Assembly: GCA_020629275.1 (NCBI GenBank) | Contig: JAHDDQ010000002.1 | Location: forward strand, 28,826-92,825 | Source of the DNA: Tenacibaculum sp. | Lineage (GTDB): Bacteria; Bacteroidota; Bacteroidia; Flavobacteriales; Flavobacteriaceae | Direction: 5' to 3' | DNA: 64,000 nucleotides | In this document: positions 13,414-23,944 of the stretch, piece by piece | Position numbering within the stretch: the stretch's first letter is position 1 | How the letters are laid out: every line of letters starts with the position of its first letter | Made by a program: the position numbers and the translations under genes | Notes under the pieces: generated by a model | The model's database searches: none | What the model saw: the letters and a program-made list of their open reading frames with translations, nothing else | Told to the model about the DNA's origin: nothing

Positions 13414-13604
13414 ATAAAAAAATGTTAAAGGGGGTTCAAATATAAGAAACGAACTGAGTTGGTTTTGTTAGAATTTACATAATATGTTACTATTATGTTA
13501 ATAGCATATGAAGTTTTTGATTTATAATGAATCATGTTTCAGTAAAATAATATTTGTGCTTAATATTGCAGCTTTTAATTAAAAATAAATAATCCCTAAA
13601 ATAA
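13414..13604. other. intergenic region with divergent promoters expected
   Basis: About 190 bases between divergent genes. A TAATATTTG sequence near 13547 lies about 50 bases before the start of the T9SS gene and is close to, but not identical with, the TAnnTTTG box. Nothing else recognisable. Confidence 0.3.
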
Positions 13605-14039
13605 ATGAAACATAAAAATCAATTTCTATTTTTTTTTTCATTTTTAGCATTAGCAACAACAGCGCAGGTTAAAAATAAAAAAAACACAAAGGAAATAACG
13701 CAATTAAGAGGACGCACTACAGATCACAGCATATTTTTAAACACTGCATTTAATTCTTCTTGTGGCACTTTGTCAAATTCAGATGAATCCAATATTAATT
13801 CTATGAAGTTTAAAGTAGTCCCTAATCCTATTGAAGGGGATTATTTTGAAATAAAGATGCCACCTAAAATGACAAAAGTAAAAGTGAAAATAGCCTCAAT
13901 TTCAGGTCAAATAATAAAGGAAAAAGAAGTTTTTAGATCAGACTCGAACGTTTTTGTTGGAGATTTAGCCAAAGGGTTATACTTGGTACAAATTAATTCA
14001 GGTGTAGAAGAATTAATACTTAAAATTATTAAAAAATAG
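13605..14039 (+). CDS. small secreted protein with T9SS sorting domain
   Basis: The 144-residue protein has a signal peptide (to about residue 20), a short linker and a C-terminal type A sorting domain (VVPNPIEGDYFEIKMP ... GLYLVQINSG ... LKIIKK, about 70-144). Almost nothing lies between signal and sorting domain, so it has no catalytic module. It is 12 bases before the G8-domain gene, which itself shows no sorting domain; it may serve as its partner or be a cut-down relic. Confidence 0.75.
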   Translation: MKHKNQFLFFFSFLALATTAQVKNKKNTKEITQLRGRTTDHSIFLNTAFNSSCGTLSNSDESNINSMKFKVVPNPIEGDYFEIKMPPKMTKVKVKIASISGQIIKEKEVFRSDSNVFVGDLAKGLYLVQINSGVEELILKIIKK

Positions 14040-14051
14040 AGACCTTAGGTT

Positions 14052-17051
14052 ATGAAAACATATATACAAATTATACACCTATTTTTGGCGATAATGTACT
14101 TTCAGTTTGGTTTTTCACAAAAAACAACAACACAAAATAAAAGAAAGAGTACACAAGATCTTGTAATAGTTAGTGAGGAAAATAAAACATTAAGTCTAAA
14201 CGCAAGTCAGTTATTATCAAATCAAACGATACAATGGCAAGAATCTTTAAATAATAGGGATTGGAATGATATAGAAGGAGCAGTAGAGAATAATTATGAA
14301 GTTACTTTGGTTAATTTACCAAAATATTATCGATCAATTATAAGAGAAGAAAATTGTGGTGAATTTTTTAGATCGGATATTGTTTCTGTATTTGCTCCAG
14401 AACCGACAGATAAATTATTTTGGTCAGACCCTAATACTTGGGAAACTTTAGAAAAGCCAAAAGAAGGTGAAAGAGTCGTAATCCCGAGTGATAAACACAT
14501 TTATTTAGATGAAAACACTCCAGATTTAGGAGACTTAATAATTTTAGGAACACTAGAGTTTGAAAGACAAGATTTATCTCTTACGGCAAAGAGTATTTTA
14601 GTAAATGAAGGAGCATTAATTGTAGGAGAAAATAGAAAACCTTTTATCCATAAGGCTATTATTACATTAAATGATACTGATTTGGAACATAATGTAATGG
14701 GACAAATGGGAACACGTGGTATTATTGTTGTTGGTGGTGGAAAATTAGAACTACATGGTAAATCACCAGAAATAGCTTGGACAAAAATTAATGAACATGC
14801 TGAAGACAGAGCTACAAAGCTAATCTTAGCAGAGCAAGCAGATTGGAATGCAGGAGATGAAATCGTATTAGGTCCTACCGATTTTTATGAAGCAGCCGAT
14901 GGGAAATCAGTTAGTCAGCGTATGGAAATTACTAATATAAACTTAAAAGAAGTTGATTTAAATACAGCAATAGAAGCTTTTCATTGGGGAAAATTACAAT
15001 ATGCTACTACAAACGGTATGAGTTTAATTCCAGATGATTTGGTTGGCTCAACAACTGTCCCAAGAGAGTTTTCTTATGATATAGATTATAAGAACCCAAA
15101 TATTTTAGACCAAAGAGCACCAGTAGGGAATTTAACCAGAAATATTGTAGTAAATGCACCTAATGATGAACAATGGCAAAATGAAGGTTTTGGAGTACAT
15201 ATTATGATTATGCCTTCAGCAATAGCTCATTTAGATGGAGTGGAAATAAAAAGAGGAGGACAAAGAGGAAGAGTGAGAAGGTATCCGTTCCATTGGCATA
15301 TGTTAAGTTATAGAGGAACAGAAACTTTAGGAGACGCAACAGGCCAATACATTCAAAATTCTACCATTAATGAATCTAAAAATAGAGGGATAGTAGTACA
15401 TGGTACTAATGGAACTTTGGTTAAAAACAATATTATTTATAATGTTAAGGGGCACGCTATTTTTACAGAGAATGCTGTAGAGCGGAGAAATACTTTTGAA
15501 AAAAACTTAATATTAAAGGTTAGAAATCCAGAAACACAATACGCAATTAAGAAACACGAGCTAGAAGGGTTTAATATTGGTTCTTCAGGCTTCTGGATAA
15601 GTAATCCAGATAATATTACCATAAATAATCATGTGGCAGATTCAGAAGGTACGGGGTATTGGATAGCGCTTCCAACAAGACCTTTTGGAGAAAGCTCGGA
15701 AGTGCTTTATACAGATGGTGAAATAATGAATCCTAAAAGAATGATGTTTGGAGTGTTTGATGATAATACAGCTCATACGTGTAGAGGAGACGCTTTACAT
15801 CATGATCATGGAGAAATAAATGAAGAAGGTAAAGTTGCTGTGGGTAATTTGAAATATTATTTATGGGATTCTACAGGAAGAGACGTTATTTGGCCAAGAA
15901 CTACTTGGCAAAGATATTCCATTAGAAATTTTAGCGGTTGGAAAAGTAATTCTGCAATATGGCATCGTGCATCATATGGAAGTACAATTCAACCAGTTTC
16001 TGCCGATAATGTAGATATATCCTTTGCAGGCTCTGGAGATAGAGGGTTAGTTATAGGTGGATTAGTAGTAGGTAGAAGTTTAAACCATGAGCGAAATAGT
16101 TCATCATACAACAACCTTTATGTCAGACCAGCTTTTGCTACATATCATCACACATTTAGTATGATGGGTAATATTATTGTTAATTTTCCTGCTACGGATG
16201 GTAAAAAATCAGGTGCTTTTTCAACGGTAGATTTATATCTACGCCCCGTAGAAAAAGGGCATTGGTTAAGTTTCGATAATAGATTAATAAATAGTCACCC
16301 AGGGGTAAAACTCACGGCTAGTGAATCAAATACATCGGCATCGGGAGCAGATCCCTTAGATCCTCATTTCAATTTAGCAGGAGCTATTTGGGACCCACAA
16401 GGTATTTGGGGACCTCAAAATAATTATGTAGTTTTCGATAGACCTTTTTATACACATGGGCATCAAGTTGAAATAATATTACCCAATACAGAAATTAGTG
16501 GAGGGGTTAGTGTTTCAGGTCCTTTTTACGGATTGCAGGATTACGTTGTAAAACACTCTGATGGTACTTCAAGAGATTTAGCAGGGAAAAAATTTATAAG
16601 ATACACTAACGACCTAAATGAAGTTGATTCATTTACATTAAATCAAAATAGTAGTCCTTTGTTACAGAATATGAAAGATTGTGCAGCTCAAAAAGGAGGT
16701 GTATACGAAGTTGATTTTGTAAATCTTGAAGATGTTTATGATGTTGAAGTACGAGCAGATAATTTTTTAACAGAGAGTGATGAATTGGTAGTAGCGTTTG
16801 AATTCAGCGGATCTAAAAATGCAAAAGTATCAAGTAAAATACCTTTTACAAATAAAACAGTTCACGAGTATGTAGGTGTAAATAGTTTTTTAGAAGTACA
16901 AGAATCAGATACAGAGGTATATTGGCAAGATAATGCAAATAATAAAGTTTGGGTTAAAATGAAAGGTGGTAGAATGAATAATGATTTTAATTTAATTTTT
17001 TGGGAAAAAAATGTCTATCAAAGTTTTACAATAAAAATACAAGAACAATAA
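14052..17051 (+). CDS. G8-domain, right-handed beta-helix protein (CEMIP-like)
   Basis: The 999-residue protein has a signal peptide, an Ig-like start (about 40-110), a G8 domain (FWSDPNTWETLEKP...VVIPSDKHIYLDENTPDLGDL, about 125-235) and a long parallel beta-helix region (about 370-640; repeated N-x-x-x-G turns). This layout is shared with CEMIP/TMEM2-type hyaluronan-degrading proteins and with bacterial surface proteins. It is exported; no T9SS sorting domain is visible at the C-terminus. It forms an operon with the small T9SS protein upstream and ends in a terminator. Confidence 0.8.
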   Translation: MKTYIQIIHLFLAIMYFQFGFSQKTTTQNKRKSTQDLVIVSEENKTLSLNASQLLSNQTIQWQESLNNRDWNDIEGAVENNYEVTLVNLPKYYRSIIREENCGEFFRSDIVSVFAPEPTDKLFWSDPNTWETLEKPKEGERVVIPSDKHIYLDENTPDLGDLIILGTLEFERQDLSLTAKSILVNEGALIVGENRKPFIHKAIITLNDTDLEHNVMGQMGTRGIIVVGGGKLELHGKSPEIAWTKINEHAEDRATKLILAEQADWNAGDEIVLGPTDFYEAADGKSVSQRMEITNINLKEVDLNTAIEAFHWGKLQYATTNGMSLIPDDLVGSTTVPREFSYDIDYKNPNILDQRAPVGNLTRNIVVNAPNDEQWQNEGFGVHIMIMPSAIAHLDGVEIKRGGQRGRVRRYPFHWHMLSYRGTETLGDATGQYIQNSTINESKNRGIVVHGTNGTLVKNNIIYNVKGHAIFTENAVERRNTFEKNLILKVRNPETQYAIKKHELEGFNIGSSGFWISNPDNITINNHVADSEGTGYWIALPTRPFGESSEVLYTDGEIMNPKRMMFGVFDDNTAHTCRGDALHHDHGEINEEGKVAVGNLKYYLWDSTGRDVIWPRTTWQRYSIRNFSGWKSNSAIWHRASYGSTIQPVSADNVDISFAGSGDRGLVIGGLVVGRSLNHERNSSSYNNLYVRPAFATYHHTFSMMGNIIVNFPATDGKKSGAFSTVDLYLRPVEKGHWLSFDNRLINSHPGVKLTASESNTSASGADPLDPHFNLAGAIWDPQGIWGPQNNYVVFDRPFYTHGHQVEIILPNTEISGGVSVSGPFYGLQDYVVKHSDGTSRDLAGKKFIRYTNDLNEVDSFTLNQNSSPLLQNMKDCAAQKGGVYEVDFVNLEDVYDVEVRADNFLTESDELVVAFEFSGSKNAKVSSKIPFTNKTVHEYVGVNSFLEVQESDTEVYWQDNANNKVWVKMKGGRMNNDFNLIFWEKNVYQSFTIKIQEQ

Positions 17052-17162
17052 GATTAAATTTTAAAATATGAATATTCAAAAAGCATATTCTTGATTGTTA
17101 TAGTAGTTCAAGTTAAAATATTCTTTTTAAAATATTTAATGTAATTACGTTTCAGTATATAA

Positions 17163-17197
17163 AAAATGTAAGTGATTTTGTTCACTTGTATTTTTTT
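17163..17197 (+). terminator. terminator between the G8 gene and the deacetylase gene
   Basis: An 11-bp stem (17165-17175 with 17182-17192, two G-T pairs) is followed by a T run to 17197. Position fits termination of the rightward gene; the leftward gene may use it too. Confidence 0.7.
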
Positions 17198-17198
17198 A

Positions 17199-18101
17199 TT
17201 AAAAAAAGATATCTTGTGCTGCTCGAAATGTATTCGCGTGAGCATTTACAATAATTTTTAAATCTTCAGAATACCCACCGCCCATACTACACATCACAGG
17301 AATTGAATGATCGTAGCATGTTTGTAAAACATATCGATCTCGTTCTTTACACCCTTCAATAGAGACACTTAATTTACCAAGTTTATCACTTTCTAGGATA
17401 TCTACACCACACAGATAATAGATAAAGTCAGGTTTTTCTTGTGTAATAAGCTTAGGTAAAGTTTCCTTTAAAATATTTAAATAAGCAGTATCAGAAATAT
17501 GATTCTCTAAATGAATATCTAAGTCAGATTGCTCTTTATGAAATGGATAGTTAGATTTTCCGTGCATAGAGAACGTAAATACACTAGGATCATTTTGAAA
17601 GATTTCAGCTGTTCCATTTCCTTGGTGTACATCTAAATCAATAATTAGAATTTTGTTAGCTAATCCTTTTTTTTGAATATACTTTGCACCAATTGCCTGA
17701 TCGTTCAACATGCAAAAACCTTCACCTCTATTGGTAAAAGCATGATGTGTTCCGCCAGCAATATTCATCGCGATCCCATGTTGAATTGCAAATTCACTAG
17801 CTTTCATTGTGCCATCTGCAATTACCATTTCTCTTGCTATTAGTTGTTCTGTAAGCGGAAAGCCTATTTTTCGTTCTTCTTTCTTAGAAAGTGTGATATT
17901 TAGCAAATCGAAGAAATATTCTGGATCATGAACCGAAAAAAAGTGCTTGTTATTAGGGATTTCTGGTTCAAAAAAATTTGCCCCAACACAGGTTCCTTCA
18001 AAAAGGAGCTGTTGGGGCAATACATCATACTTATCCATTGGAAACCTGTGCTTTTCAGGTAATGGATGATTGTAAATAGGATGATAGGCGATTTTTAACA
18101 A
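17199..18101 (-). CDS. histone-deacetylase-superfamily hydrolase
   Basis: The 300-residue protein carries the zinc-hydrolase motifs of the class II/AcuC superfamily: [15 protein letters not shown] (near 115-130), [16 protein letters not shown] (near 148-163), [13 protein letters not shown] and a C-terminal MGGGY. In bacteria such enzymes deacetylate polyamines or acetylated proteins. Cytoplasmic. Its start overlaps the metG stop by 7 bases, so the two are co-transcribed. Confidence 0.9.
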   Translation of the reverse strand: MLKIAYHPIYNHPLPEKHRFPMDKYDVLPQQLLFEGTCVGANFFEPEIPNNKHFFSVHDPEYFFDLLNITLSKKEERKIGFPLTEQLIAREMVIADGTMKASEFAIQHGIAMNIAGGTHHAFTNRGEGFCMLNDQAIGAKYIQKKGLANKILIIDLDVHQGNGTAEIFQNDPSVFTFSMHGKSNYPFHKEQSDLDIHLENHISDTAYLNILKETLPKLITQEKPDFIYYLCGVDILESDKLGKLSVSIEGCKERDRYVLQTCYDHSIPVMCSMGGGYSEDLKIIVNAHANTFRAAQDIFF

Positions 18102-20155
18102 ACCTGTCCGCCGTTTTGAATTTCTTGTTGTGGTTCAAGGAAGGCTAATTTACCATCTACAGTATCTGTCATTAAAATCATTCCTTGACTTTCAACACCG
18201 CGAATCTTTCTTGGGGCTAAGTTACATAATACAGTTACTTGTTGTCCGACAATATCTTCTGGTTTAAAACTCTCAGCAATACCAGAAACGATGGTTCTAA
18301 CATCTATACCTACATCTACTTTAAGTTTCAATAATTTTTTGGTTTTTGCTACTTTTTCAGCCTCTAAAATAGTACCGATACGAATGTCCATTTTAGTAAA
18401 ATCATCGAATTCAATAGTGTCTTTCTGTGGTTCTACTGTTTTGTTAGCAGCTTCATTAGCTTTTTTAGTAGCCTCTAACTTTTCCAATTGTATTTCGATA
18501 ATTTTATCCTCAATTTTAGAAAATAATAATTCAGCTTTTCCTTCTTGTATTTTATGATCGGCAGCTAATAAAACATCTTTTTCAGAAACTTCATTCCAGG
18601 TTAAACTACCGTCAATATTTAAGATTTGTTTTAGTTTAGCAGAAGTAAACGGTAAAAAAGGTTCACTTAAAACAGATAATGCAGTAGCTATTTGTAAAGC
18701 AACATACATGATCGTTTTTACACGTTCCTCATCTTCTTTAATAAGTTTCCAAGGCTCTTCATCTGCCAAATATTTATTCCCTAAACGGGCAACATTCATT
18801 AATTCCTGTGAAGCTTCTCTAAAACGATAACGTTCAATAGATTTAGCAATAACATTAGGAAACTGTTGTAATTGTTCTAAAACGTCTTCATCTAATTCAG
18901 TAAAATCGTTAGGAGTAGGAATAACTCCGTTATAATATTTATTAGTTAATACTGCAACTCTATTAATAAAATTACCAAAAATAGCAACTAATTCATTGTT
19001 GTTTTTTGCCTGAAAGTCCTTCCATGTAAAATCATTATCCTTACTTTCAGGAGCGTTTGCTGTTAAGGTATAACGTAAAACATCTTGTTGATTAGGAAAC
19101 TCTTCTAGGTATTCATGTAACCAAACTGCCCAGTTTTTAGATGTTGATAATTTATTTCCTTCTAAATTTAAAAACTCGTTAGCAGGTACATTTTCTGGTA
19201 AAATAAAATCACCATGGGCCTTTAACATTGAAGGGAATATAATACAATGAAATACAATATTATCTTTACCAATAAAGTGTACTAATTTTGTGTTCTCGTC
19301 TTTCCAATAATCTTCCCAGTTTTTACCTTCACGGGCTGCCCATTCTTTAGTAGCGGAAATATAGCCAATAGGTGCATCGAACCAAACATACAAAACTTTT
19401 CCATCAGCACCTTCTACAGGAACAGGAATCCCCCAATCTAAATCACGAGTTACTGCTCTTGGGCGTAAACCATCATCAATCCAAGATTTTACCTGCCCTA
19501 AAACATTAGGCTTCCAATCTTTTTTATGTCCTTCTAAAATCCATTTTCTTAAGAAATCTTCATGTTTATCTAAAGGTAAAAACCAGTGCTTTGTTTTCTT
19601 TAATGTTGGTATATTTCCAGTAATGGCCGATTTAGGATTAATTAAATCTGTTGCATTATGGCTAGTTCCACATTTTTCACATTGATCTCCATAACTTTCC
19701 TCATTTCCACACTTAGGGCATGTGCCAATAACAAAACGATCTGCTAAGTATTGATTAGCCTCTGCATCGTATAATTGTTCAGAAACTTCTTCTATAAACT
19801 CACCATCATTATACATTTTAGTAAAGAACTCCGAAGCAGTTTTATGATGGATTTTGGCAGAAGTACGTGAATAATTGTCAAATGAAATACCAAAGTCTTC
19901 AAAAGATTGTTTAATAATTGTATGATATTTATCAATAATATCCTGAGGACTTATGCCTTCTTTTTTAGCGCGCATTGGTATTGCAGCACCATGCTCATCC
20001 GATCCACAGATGTAAGCAACATCATTACCAGTTAATCGTAAAAAACGCGCATAAATATCACCAGGCACATAAACTCCTGCTAAATGACCAATATGAATTG
20101 GGCCATTAGTATAAGGTAACGCAGCTGTAATAGTATATCTTTTTGAAGAACTCAT
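18095..20155 (-). CDS. metG: methionine-tRNA ligase with C-terminal tRNA-binding domain
   Basis: The 686-residue protein has the class I signatures HIGH (PIHIGHLAG, near 22) and KMSKS-like KLSTS (near 335), the zinc-knuckle block [18 protein letters not shown] (near 145-162) and an appended OB-fold tRNA-binding domain (about 575-686; [14 protein letters not shown]). It charges Met to initiator and elongator tRNA-Met and is essential. All key residues are present. It forms a two-gene operon with the deacetylase. Confidence 0.97.
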   Translation of the reverse strand: MSSSKRYTITAALPYTNGPIHIGHLAGVYVPGDIYARFLRLTGNDVAYICGSDEHGAAIPMRAKKEGISPQDIIDKYHTIIKQSFEDFGISFDNYSRTSAKIHHKTASEFFTKMYNDGEFIEEVSEQLYDAEANQYLADRFVIGTCPKCGNEESYGDQCEKCGTSHNATDLINPKSAITGNIPTLKKTKHWFLPLDKHEDFLRKWILEGHKKDWKPNVLGQVKSWIDDGLRPRAVTRDLDWGIPVPVEGADGKVLYVWFDAPIGYISATKEWAAREGKNWEDYWKDENTKLVHFIGKDNIVFHCIIFPSMLKAHGDFILPENVPANEFLNLEGNKLSTSKNWAVWLHEYLEEFPNQQDVLRYTLTANAPESKDNDFTWKDFQAKNNNELVAIFGNFINRVAVLTNKYYNGVIPTPNDFTELDEDVLEQLQQFPNVIAKSIERYRFREASQELMNVARLGNKYLADEEPWKLIKEDEERVKTIMYVALQIATALSVLSEPFLPFTSAKLKQILNIDGSLTWNEVSEKDVLLAADHKIQEGKAELLFSKIEDKIIEIQLEKLEATKKANEAANKTVEPQKDTIEFDDFTKMDIRIGTILEAEKVAKTKKLLKLKVDVGIDVRTIVSGIAESFKPEDIVGQQVTVLCNLAPRKIRGVESQGMILMTDTVDGKLAFLEPQQEIQNGGQVC

Positions 20156-20176
20156 TTACTTGTATTTTTGAAACCA

Positions 20177-20184
20177 CAAAAGTA
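20177..20184 (-). promoter_or_regulatory. possible -7 box of the metG promoter
   Basis: Read on the minus strand this is TACTTTTG, a perfect TAnnTTTG box, about 22 bases before the metG start. No clear TTG -33 element is seen at the usual distance, so the call is tentative. Confidence 0.4.
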
Positions 20185-20264
20185 CAAAACCCGCTTATAT
20201 TTTGTTACTTTTACGAGAATTAGATTTTCCTAATTATTGGTATAACGTATTATAAGATTTAATT

Positions 20265-21248
20265 TTGAAGCAACTATTTATACAATTATTTATTTTTTTA
20301 TTTTCTACATCGATTTTTTCGCAAGCAAAACCTATGGAATTAATAACACCGCCGTATTTGAAAAAAGGAGATACTATTGCTATGGTAGCTCCAGCTGGAA
20401 TTTTAAAAAATAGGAAACGTGTTATGGATGCTGCTAAGAATTTAGTAGAAAGTTGGGGCTTGAAAGTAGTTTATGGAAAGCATATGTTTAGTAAGTCACA
20501 TCATTTTGCTGGAACTGATGAACAGCGATGTCAAGATTTTCAAGATGCTTTAGATAATCCTAATATTAAAGCAATATGGAGTGGAAGAGGCGGATATGGT
20601 TCTGTTAGGATTTTAGATAAACTAGATTTTTCAAAATTTAAAAAACAGCCAAAATGGATAATTGGATATTCCGATATTACTGCTTTTCACAGTCATATCC
20701 ATAATTTAGGTGTAGAAACACTTCATGCAATGATGGGATCGAGTATGCAAGATAAACCAGAAACTATTGCAGAGACAATAAATACATTTAAAAAAGCATT
20801 ATTTGGTAAAGAATTAAATTACACAATAAAAACGTCAAAGAGTAATACTAAAGGGAAGGCAACTGGAGAATTAGTTGGAGGGAATATAGCCATTCTAGCT
20901 TCCTTACTAGGATCTAAAAGTCAAATATCAACAGAAGATAAAATTTTATTTATTGAAGAAATAGGCGAGTATAAATACTCAATAGATAGAATGTTACAGA
21001 GTTTAAAAAGAGCTGGGTATTTTTCAAAGGTTAAAGGTGTAATTGTTGGTGATATGACTAAGATAAAGAAAAATACAACACCTTGGGGAAGTTCTATTGA
21101 ACAATTGATTTTAGATATTTTACCTAAAGATATTCCTATATTGTTTAATTTTCCTGCAGGACATGAGCCAGATAATAGAGCATTGATTTTAGGAAGGAAA
21201 GTAGTGTTGAATATAGAGAATAAATATTCTTCAATTATTTTCAATTAG
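20265..21248 (+). CDS. S66 family LD-carboxypeptidase
   Basis: The frame begins at a TTG (20265), chosen because it gives a signal peptide (MKQLFIQLFIFLFSTSIFSQA); the first ATG would cut it off. The mature part has the S66 nucleophile strand (GRGGYGSVRILDKL, near 100-115), GYSDITAFH, a GNIAILASLLGS strand with catalytic Glu later (FIEEIGEYKYSIDRML) and the GHEPDNRAL end. These enzymes trim the terminal D-Ala from murein tetrapeptides. Predicted periplasmic. Confidence 0.88.
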   Translation: MKQLFIQLFIFLFSTSIFSQAKPMELITPPYLKKGDTIAMVAPAGILKNRKRVMDAAKNLVESWGLKVVYGKHMFSKSHHFAGTDEQRCQDFQDALDNPNIKAIWSGRGGYGSVRILDKLDFSKFKKQPKWIIGYSDITAFHSHIHNLGVETLHAMMGSSMQDKPETIAETINTFKKALFGKELNYTIKTSKSNTKGKATGELVGGNIAILASLLGSKSQISTEDKILFIEEIGEYKYSIDRMLQSLKRAGYFSKVKGVIVGDMTKIKKNTTPWGSSIEQLILDILPKDIPILFNFPAGHEPDNRALILGRKVVLNIENKYSSIIFN

Positions 21249-21274
21249 GCATACAACAATAAACCTAAGGTAAA

Positions 21275-21634
21275 ATGGCAATCCATAATGATCTTGGAAA
21301 TAGAGGAGAAGAGCTCGCTGTAGCTTATCTTATAAAAAAAGGGTATTCGATTCTTGAAAGGAATTATCGATTTAGAAAATCTGAAATAGATATTGTTGCG
21401 AAGAAAAATGAAGTACTAATTGCTGTGGAGGTTAAAACAAGATCTTCAAACTATTTTGGTAACCCAGAAGATTTCATTAATAAGAAAAAAATACAATTAC
21501 TCATTTACGGAATGGATAATTATATTCATGAACATGATCTGGATATTGAAGTTCAGTTTGATATTATCTCTGTTTTAAAAGAAAAAGAAACTTACAAAAT
21601 TGAGCATATAGAAGATGCTTTTTTATTTTTCTAA
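21275..21634 (+). CDS. YraN/UPF0102 family nuclease-like protein
   Basis: The 119-residue protein has the family start NRGEELAVAYLIKKGYSILERNYR and the restriction-endonuclease-like core EIDIVAKKNEVLIAVEVKTRSS with the D...E-x-K arrangement. Length fits the family. Its biological role is poorly defined; a structure-specific DNase is proposed for relatives. It follows the S66 gene by 26 bases in the same direction and ends at a terminator. Confidence 0.9.
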   Translation: MAIHNDLGNRGEELAVAYLIKKGYSILERNYRFRKSEIDIVAKKNEVLIAVEVKTRSSNYFGNPEDFINKKKIQLLIYGMDNYIHEHDLDIEVQFDIISVLKEKETYKIEHIEDAFLFF

Positions 21635-21637
21635 AAA

Positions 21638-21660
21638 AAGCGAGTTTAAAAAACTCGCTT
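21638..21660. terminator. bidirectional terminator
   Basis: A 10-bp stem AAGCGAGTTT/AAACTCGCTT with a 3-base loop separates the rightward yraN gene from the leftward double-glycine peptide gene. Confidence 0.75.
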
Positions 21661-21666
21661 AATTGT

Positions 21667-21837
21667 TTAACAACCTTTTTGTCTCATGCATGCATCAAAC
21701 TGATCGTAATCTGAGAGATAAGCTATATTACACACATCAAACATAATTTCGCAAGGAACTCCTCCTCCATTAATAGATTGTAATTTGTTTTTCTCTAGTG
21801 TTTTTACACCATCTAAATTTAAAATACTCTTTAACAT
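21667..21837 (-). CDS. double-glycine leader peptide, bacteriocin-like
   Basis: This 56-residue frame starts MLKSILNLDGVKTLEKNKLQ and continues SINGGG, the leader and GG cleavage site of Flavobacterial bacteriocin-like or class I lanthipeptide-type precursors. The predicted core (about 30 residues, VPCEIMFDVCNIAYL...CMRQKGC) holds four cysteines, C29, C36, C50 and C56. No modification enzyme or peptidase-ABC transporter lies within the window. Next genes in the same direction are two thioredoxin-like proteins about 90-100 bases upstream. An orphan precursor or a signalling peptide. Confidence 0.75.
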   Translation of the reverse strand: MLKSILNLDGVKTLEKNKLQSINGGGVPCEIMFDVCNIAYLSDYDQFDACMRQKGC

Positions 21838-21927
21838 AATTTATTAATTTTCATTTATCTAAAAATAGTAATAATTAGTTCTTTAAAATAAGAAGAGAAG
21901 TTAAAATGATGTTAAGAATTGGTTTTA

Positions 21928-22428
21928 TTATTCGTGAGTCTCAAAAATATTTTCTAAAGCCTCTTTTAAATCACTGAATTTTGATTGTTTTGTGCCACTA
22001 TCTATGTAAGTAAACAATCCATTTTTATCAATAATAAAATAAGAAGGATATACTTGTTTTTTATTAAACACTTCACTTACATCCATTGCAGAATAAGCTG
22101 TTTTAAACTTGAGTTTTTTATGACTAAGGAATGTTTTTAATACTTCTTTTCGTTCTAAAGCAGGAGCAATAAACAAAATATCATTTCTGTTTTCATACTC
22201 ATCAACTAATTTATTGAGTAGCGGAATATCAGTTAAGCATGGTAAACAGGAAGTAAACCAAAACTTAAAAACGACAATCTTATTAAGAATGTCGTTTTTA
22301 GTAAGCTTACTACCGTCGGTAAGCCATAGTTTAAATTCTGGAATAGTATCTCCTATTTTATAATTCTCTTGACTAAAAGAGGTAAAACTTGTAAAGAGAA
22401 ATAGTATTCCAAGAAATAAGTATTTCAT
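21928..22428 (-). CDS. TlpA-like thioredoxin, periplasmic
   Basis: The 166-residue protein has a signal peptide (to about residue 19) and a thioredoxin fold with the active site SCLPCL (near 59-64) and the cis-proline segment YPSYFIIDKNG (near 125-135). It should act as a periplasmic thiol-disulfide reductase. It is 3 bases downstream of the larger TlpA-like gene, so both form an operon; the cysteine-rich double-glycine peptide lies just beyond. Confidence 0.9.
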   Translation of the reverse strand: MKYLFLGILFLFTSFTSFSQENYKIGDTIPEFKLWLTDGSKLTKNDILNKIVVFKFWFTSCLPCLTDIPLLNKLVDEYENRNDILFIAPALERKEVLKTFLSHKKLKFKTAYSAMDVSEVFNKKQVYPSYFIIDKNGLFTYIDSGTKQSKFSDLKEALENIFETHE

Positions 22429-22431
22429 TGG

Positions 22432-23823
22432 TTATTTTTCAGCAGTTGCGTTCTGAAAGAAATCTTTTACATCTTCTATAGTATTTGGTACAGCAACTAT
22501 TTTTTTATCTTTATCTAATATAAAGTAAGTAGGAGTTGCTTCAATTCTGTACGTCTGCACTGTTTCGTTTTTAAATCTGAACTCAGGGTGTGTACCTTTA
22601 ACATTGTGCCAATTATAAAGTTTATTTTTTGCCCAAGAATCAAAATCTAAACTATTCTTTTCTTCAATAGCAAAACCAATAACAGAAGTCGTTTTGAATT
22701 CTTTCATAAATTCATGTACTTCAGGAATTTCATTTACACAGTGTCCACATTGCGTACTCCAGAAGATTAATAAATAGTTTTCACCGTCATTTAATGTTGC
22801 TAGTGATAAATCTTTTCCATCTTCTTTCCATGAAAAATCTGGAGCTACTCTTCCTACAGAAGCATTTAACTCACCTAATTTCTCATTTTTAAATTTCTCA
22901 CTCTGTAAATCTTGAGGTAATTTGCTGTAGTATTTATCGAAAGCTGCATCTACAATTTCCGAGTTTCTAGCATTAGTAAAGCGAGTGATTAAATACTCTA
23001 ATACTTCCTTTTTTACTTTATCACCCTTAATAATTTTCATTAACTTATCAACAGATTCTTGATACAGTTTTTGTTGTAACGCTTGTTTTTCTGCAATGTT
23101 TAAGTAGAAAACATAATTGGTTACCTTATCAATTATAAAAGAAGAGTTGTATAATACTTTGTCAGAAAAGTCTACATTTTTAAAAAAAGAACTAATCACA
23201 TGTTCAAGGTATTCTTGAGTATTATCAAAAGCAGAAGAAGCATTAGGAGCTTTAGATGCTTTAATAAATGTATTCACCAACATTCCTTCTGATTTTCCTT
23301 CATAAATATCCTGCATATCTTCTTGAGCGTTAACCGCTTTTTTATAAGCTTTTTTAGTTTTTTTAGCATCGTTTTTCAAGTATTCAACTTGTAAAGAATC
23401 AATGGTATGTTGTGTAAGTGCTAATGCTTCAGAATATTCTCGGAAAATTTTATTTTCTCTAGATTTTAAGAAAAAAACTGTTTCTTCTGGGTATTGAGGC
23501 TCGAAAATAAACTCAACGTTTTCTTTATTAAAGAAAAAATCAATAAAACCAGCACCACTATTTCTGTAGGTAACTCTATAAGATCCTGTTGGTGCATCTT
23601 CAGGTAGGCTTAACTCAAATCGACCTACTTTTTGAGTACCCCCACCGATATTTACATCTTCAAACTGAATGGTTGAGTTACTAATGAACTTTTGTTTTGC
23701 GCCTTCAATTCTATATAAGATAACCCAGTCACTTTCTTCTGGTGGAGTCATAGTCCCTTTTACAGAAAATTGGGCATTAGCAATCGATGTTACAAATATT
23801 AATATAGTAAGTATTTTTTTCAT
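22432..23823 (-). CDS. TlpA-family disulfide reductase with N-terminal DUF4369-like domain
   Basis: The 463-residue protein has a signal peptide, a beta-rich DUF4369-like N-terminal domain (about 20-115), a long helical middle part and a C-terminal thioredoxin domain with active site QCGHC (near 362) and cis-Pro segment EATPTYFILDKD. Typical Bacteroidetes periplasmic or outer-membrane-associated reductase. First gene of the two-gene operon with the smaller TlpA-like protein. Confidence 0.9.
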   Translation of the reverse strand: MKKILTILIFVTSIANAQFSVKGTMTPPEESDWVILYRIEGAKQKFISNSTIQFEDVNIGGGTQKVGRFELSLPEDAPTGSYRVTYRNSGAGFIDFFFNKENVEFIFEPQYPEETVFFLKSRENKIFREYSEALALTQHTIDSLQVEYLKNDAKKTKKAYKKAVNAQEDMQDIYEGKSEGMLVNTFIKASKAPNASSAFDNTQEYLEHVISSFFKNVDFSDKVLYNSSFIIDKVTNYVFYLNIAEKQALQQKLYQESVDKLMKIIKGDKVKKEVLEYLITRFTNARNSEIVDAAFDKYYSKLPQDLQSEKFKNEKLGELNASVGRVAPDFSWKEDGKDLSLATLNDGENYLLIFWSTQCGHCVNEIPEVHEFMKEFKTTSVIGFAIEEKNSLDFDSWAKNKLYNWHNVKGTHPEFRFKNETVQTYRIEATPTYFILDKDKKIVAVPNTIEDVKDFFQNATAEK

Positions 23824-23944
23824 CGTTAATAAGGGATTTATTTAATATTCTGTTTATGTTCTGGTTACCATTATTCAATAAGCATACCAAAATTACTATT
23901 TCTTATTTAATTTGAGTACTTTACACTAAATTTTCTTTAGTGTA

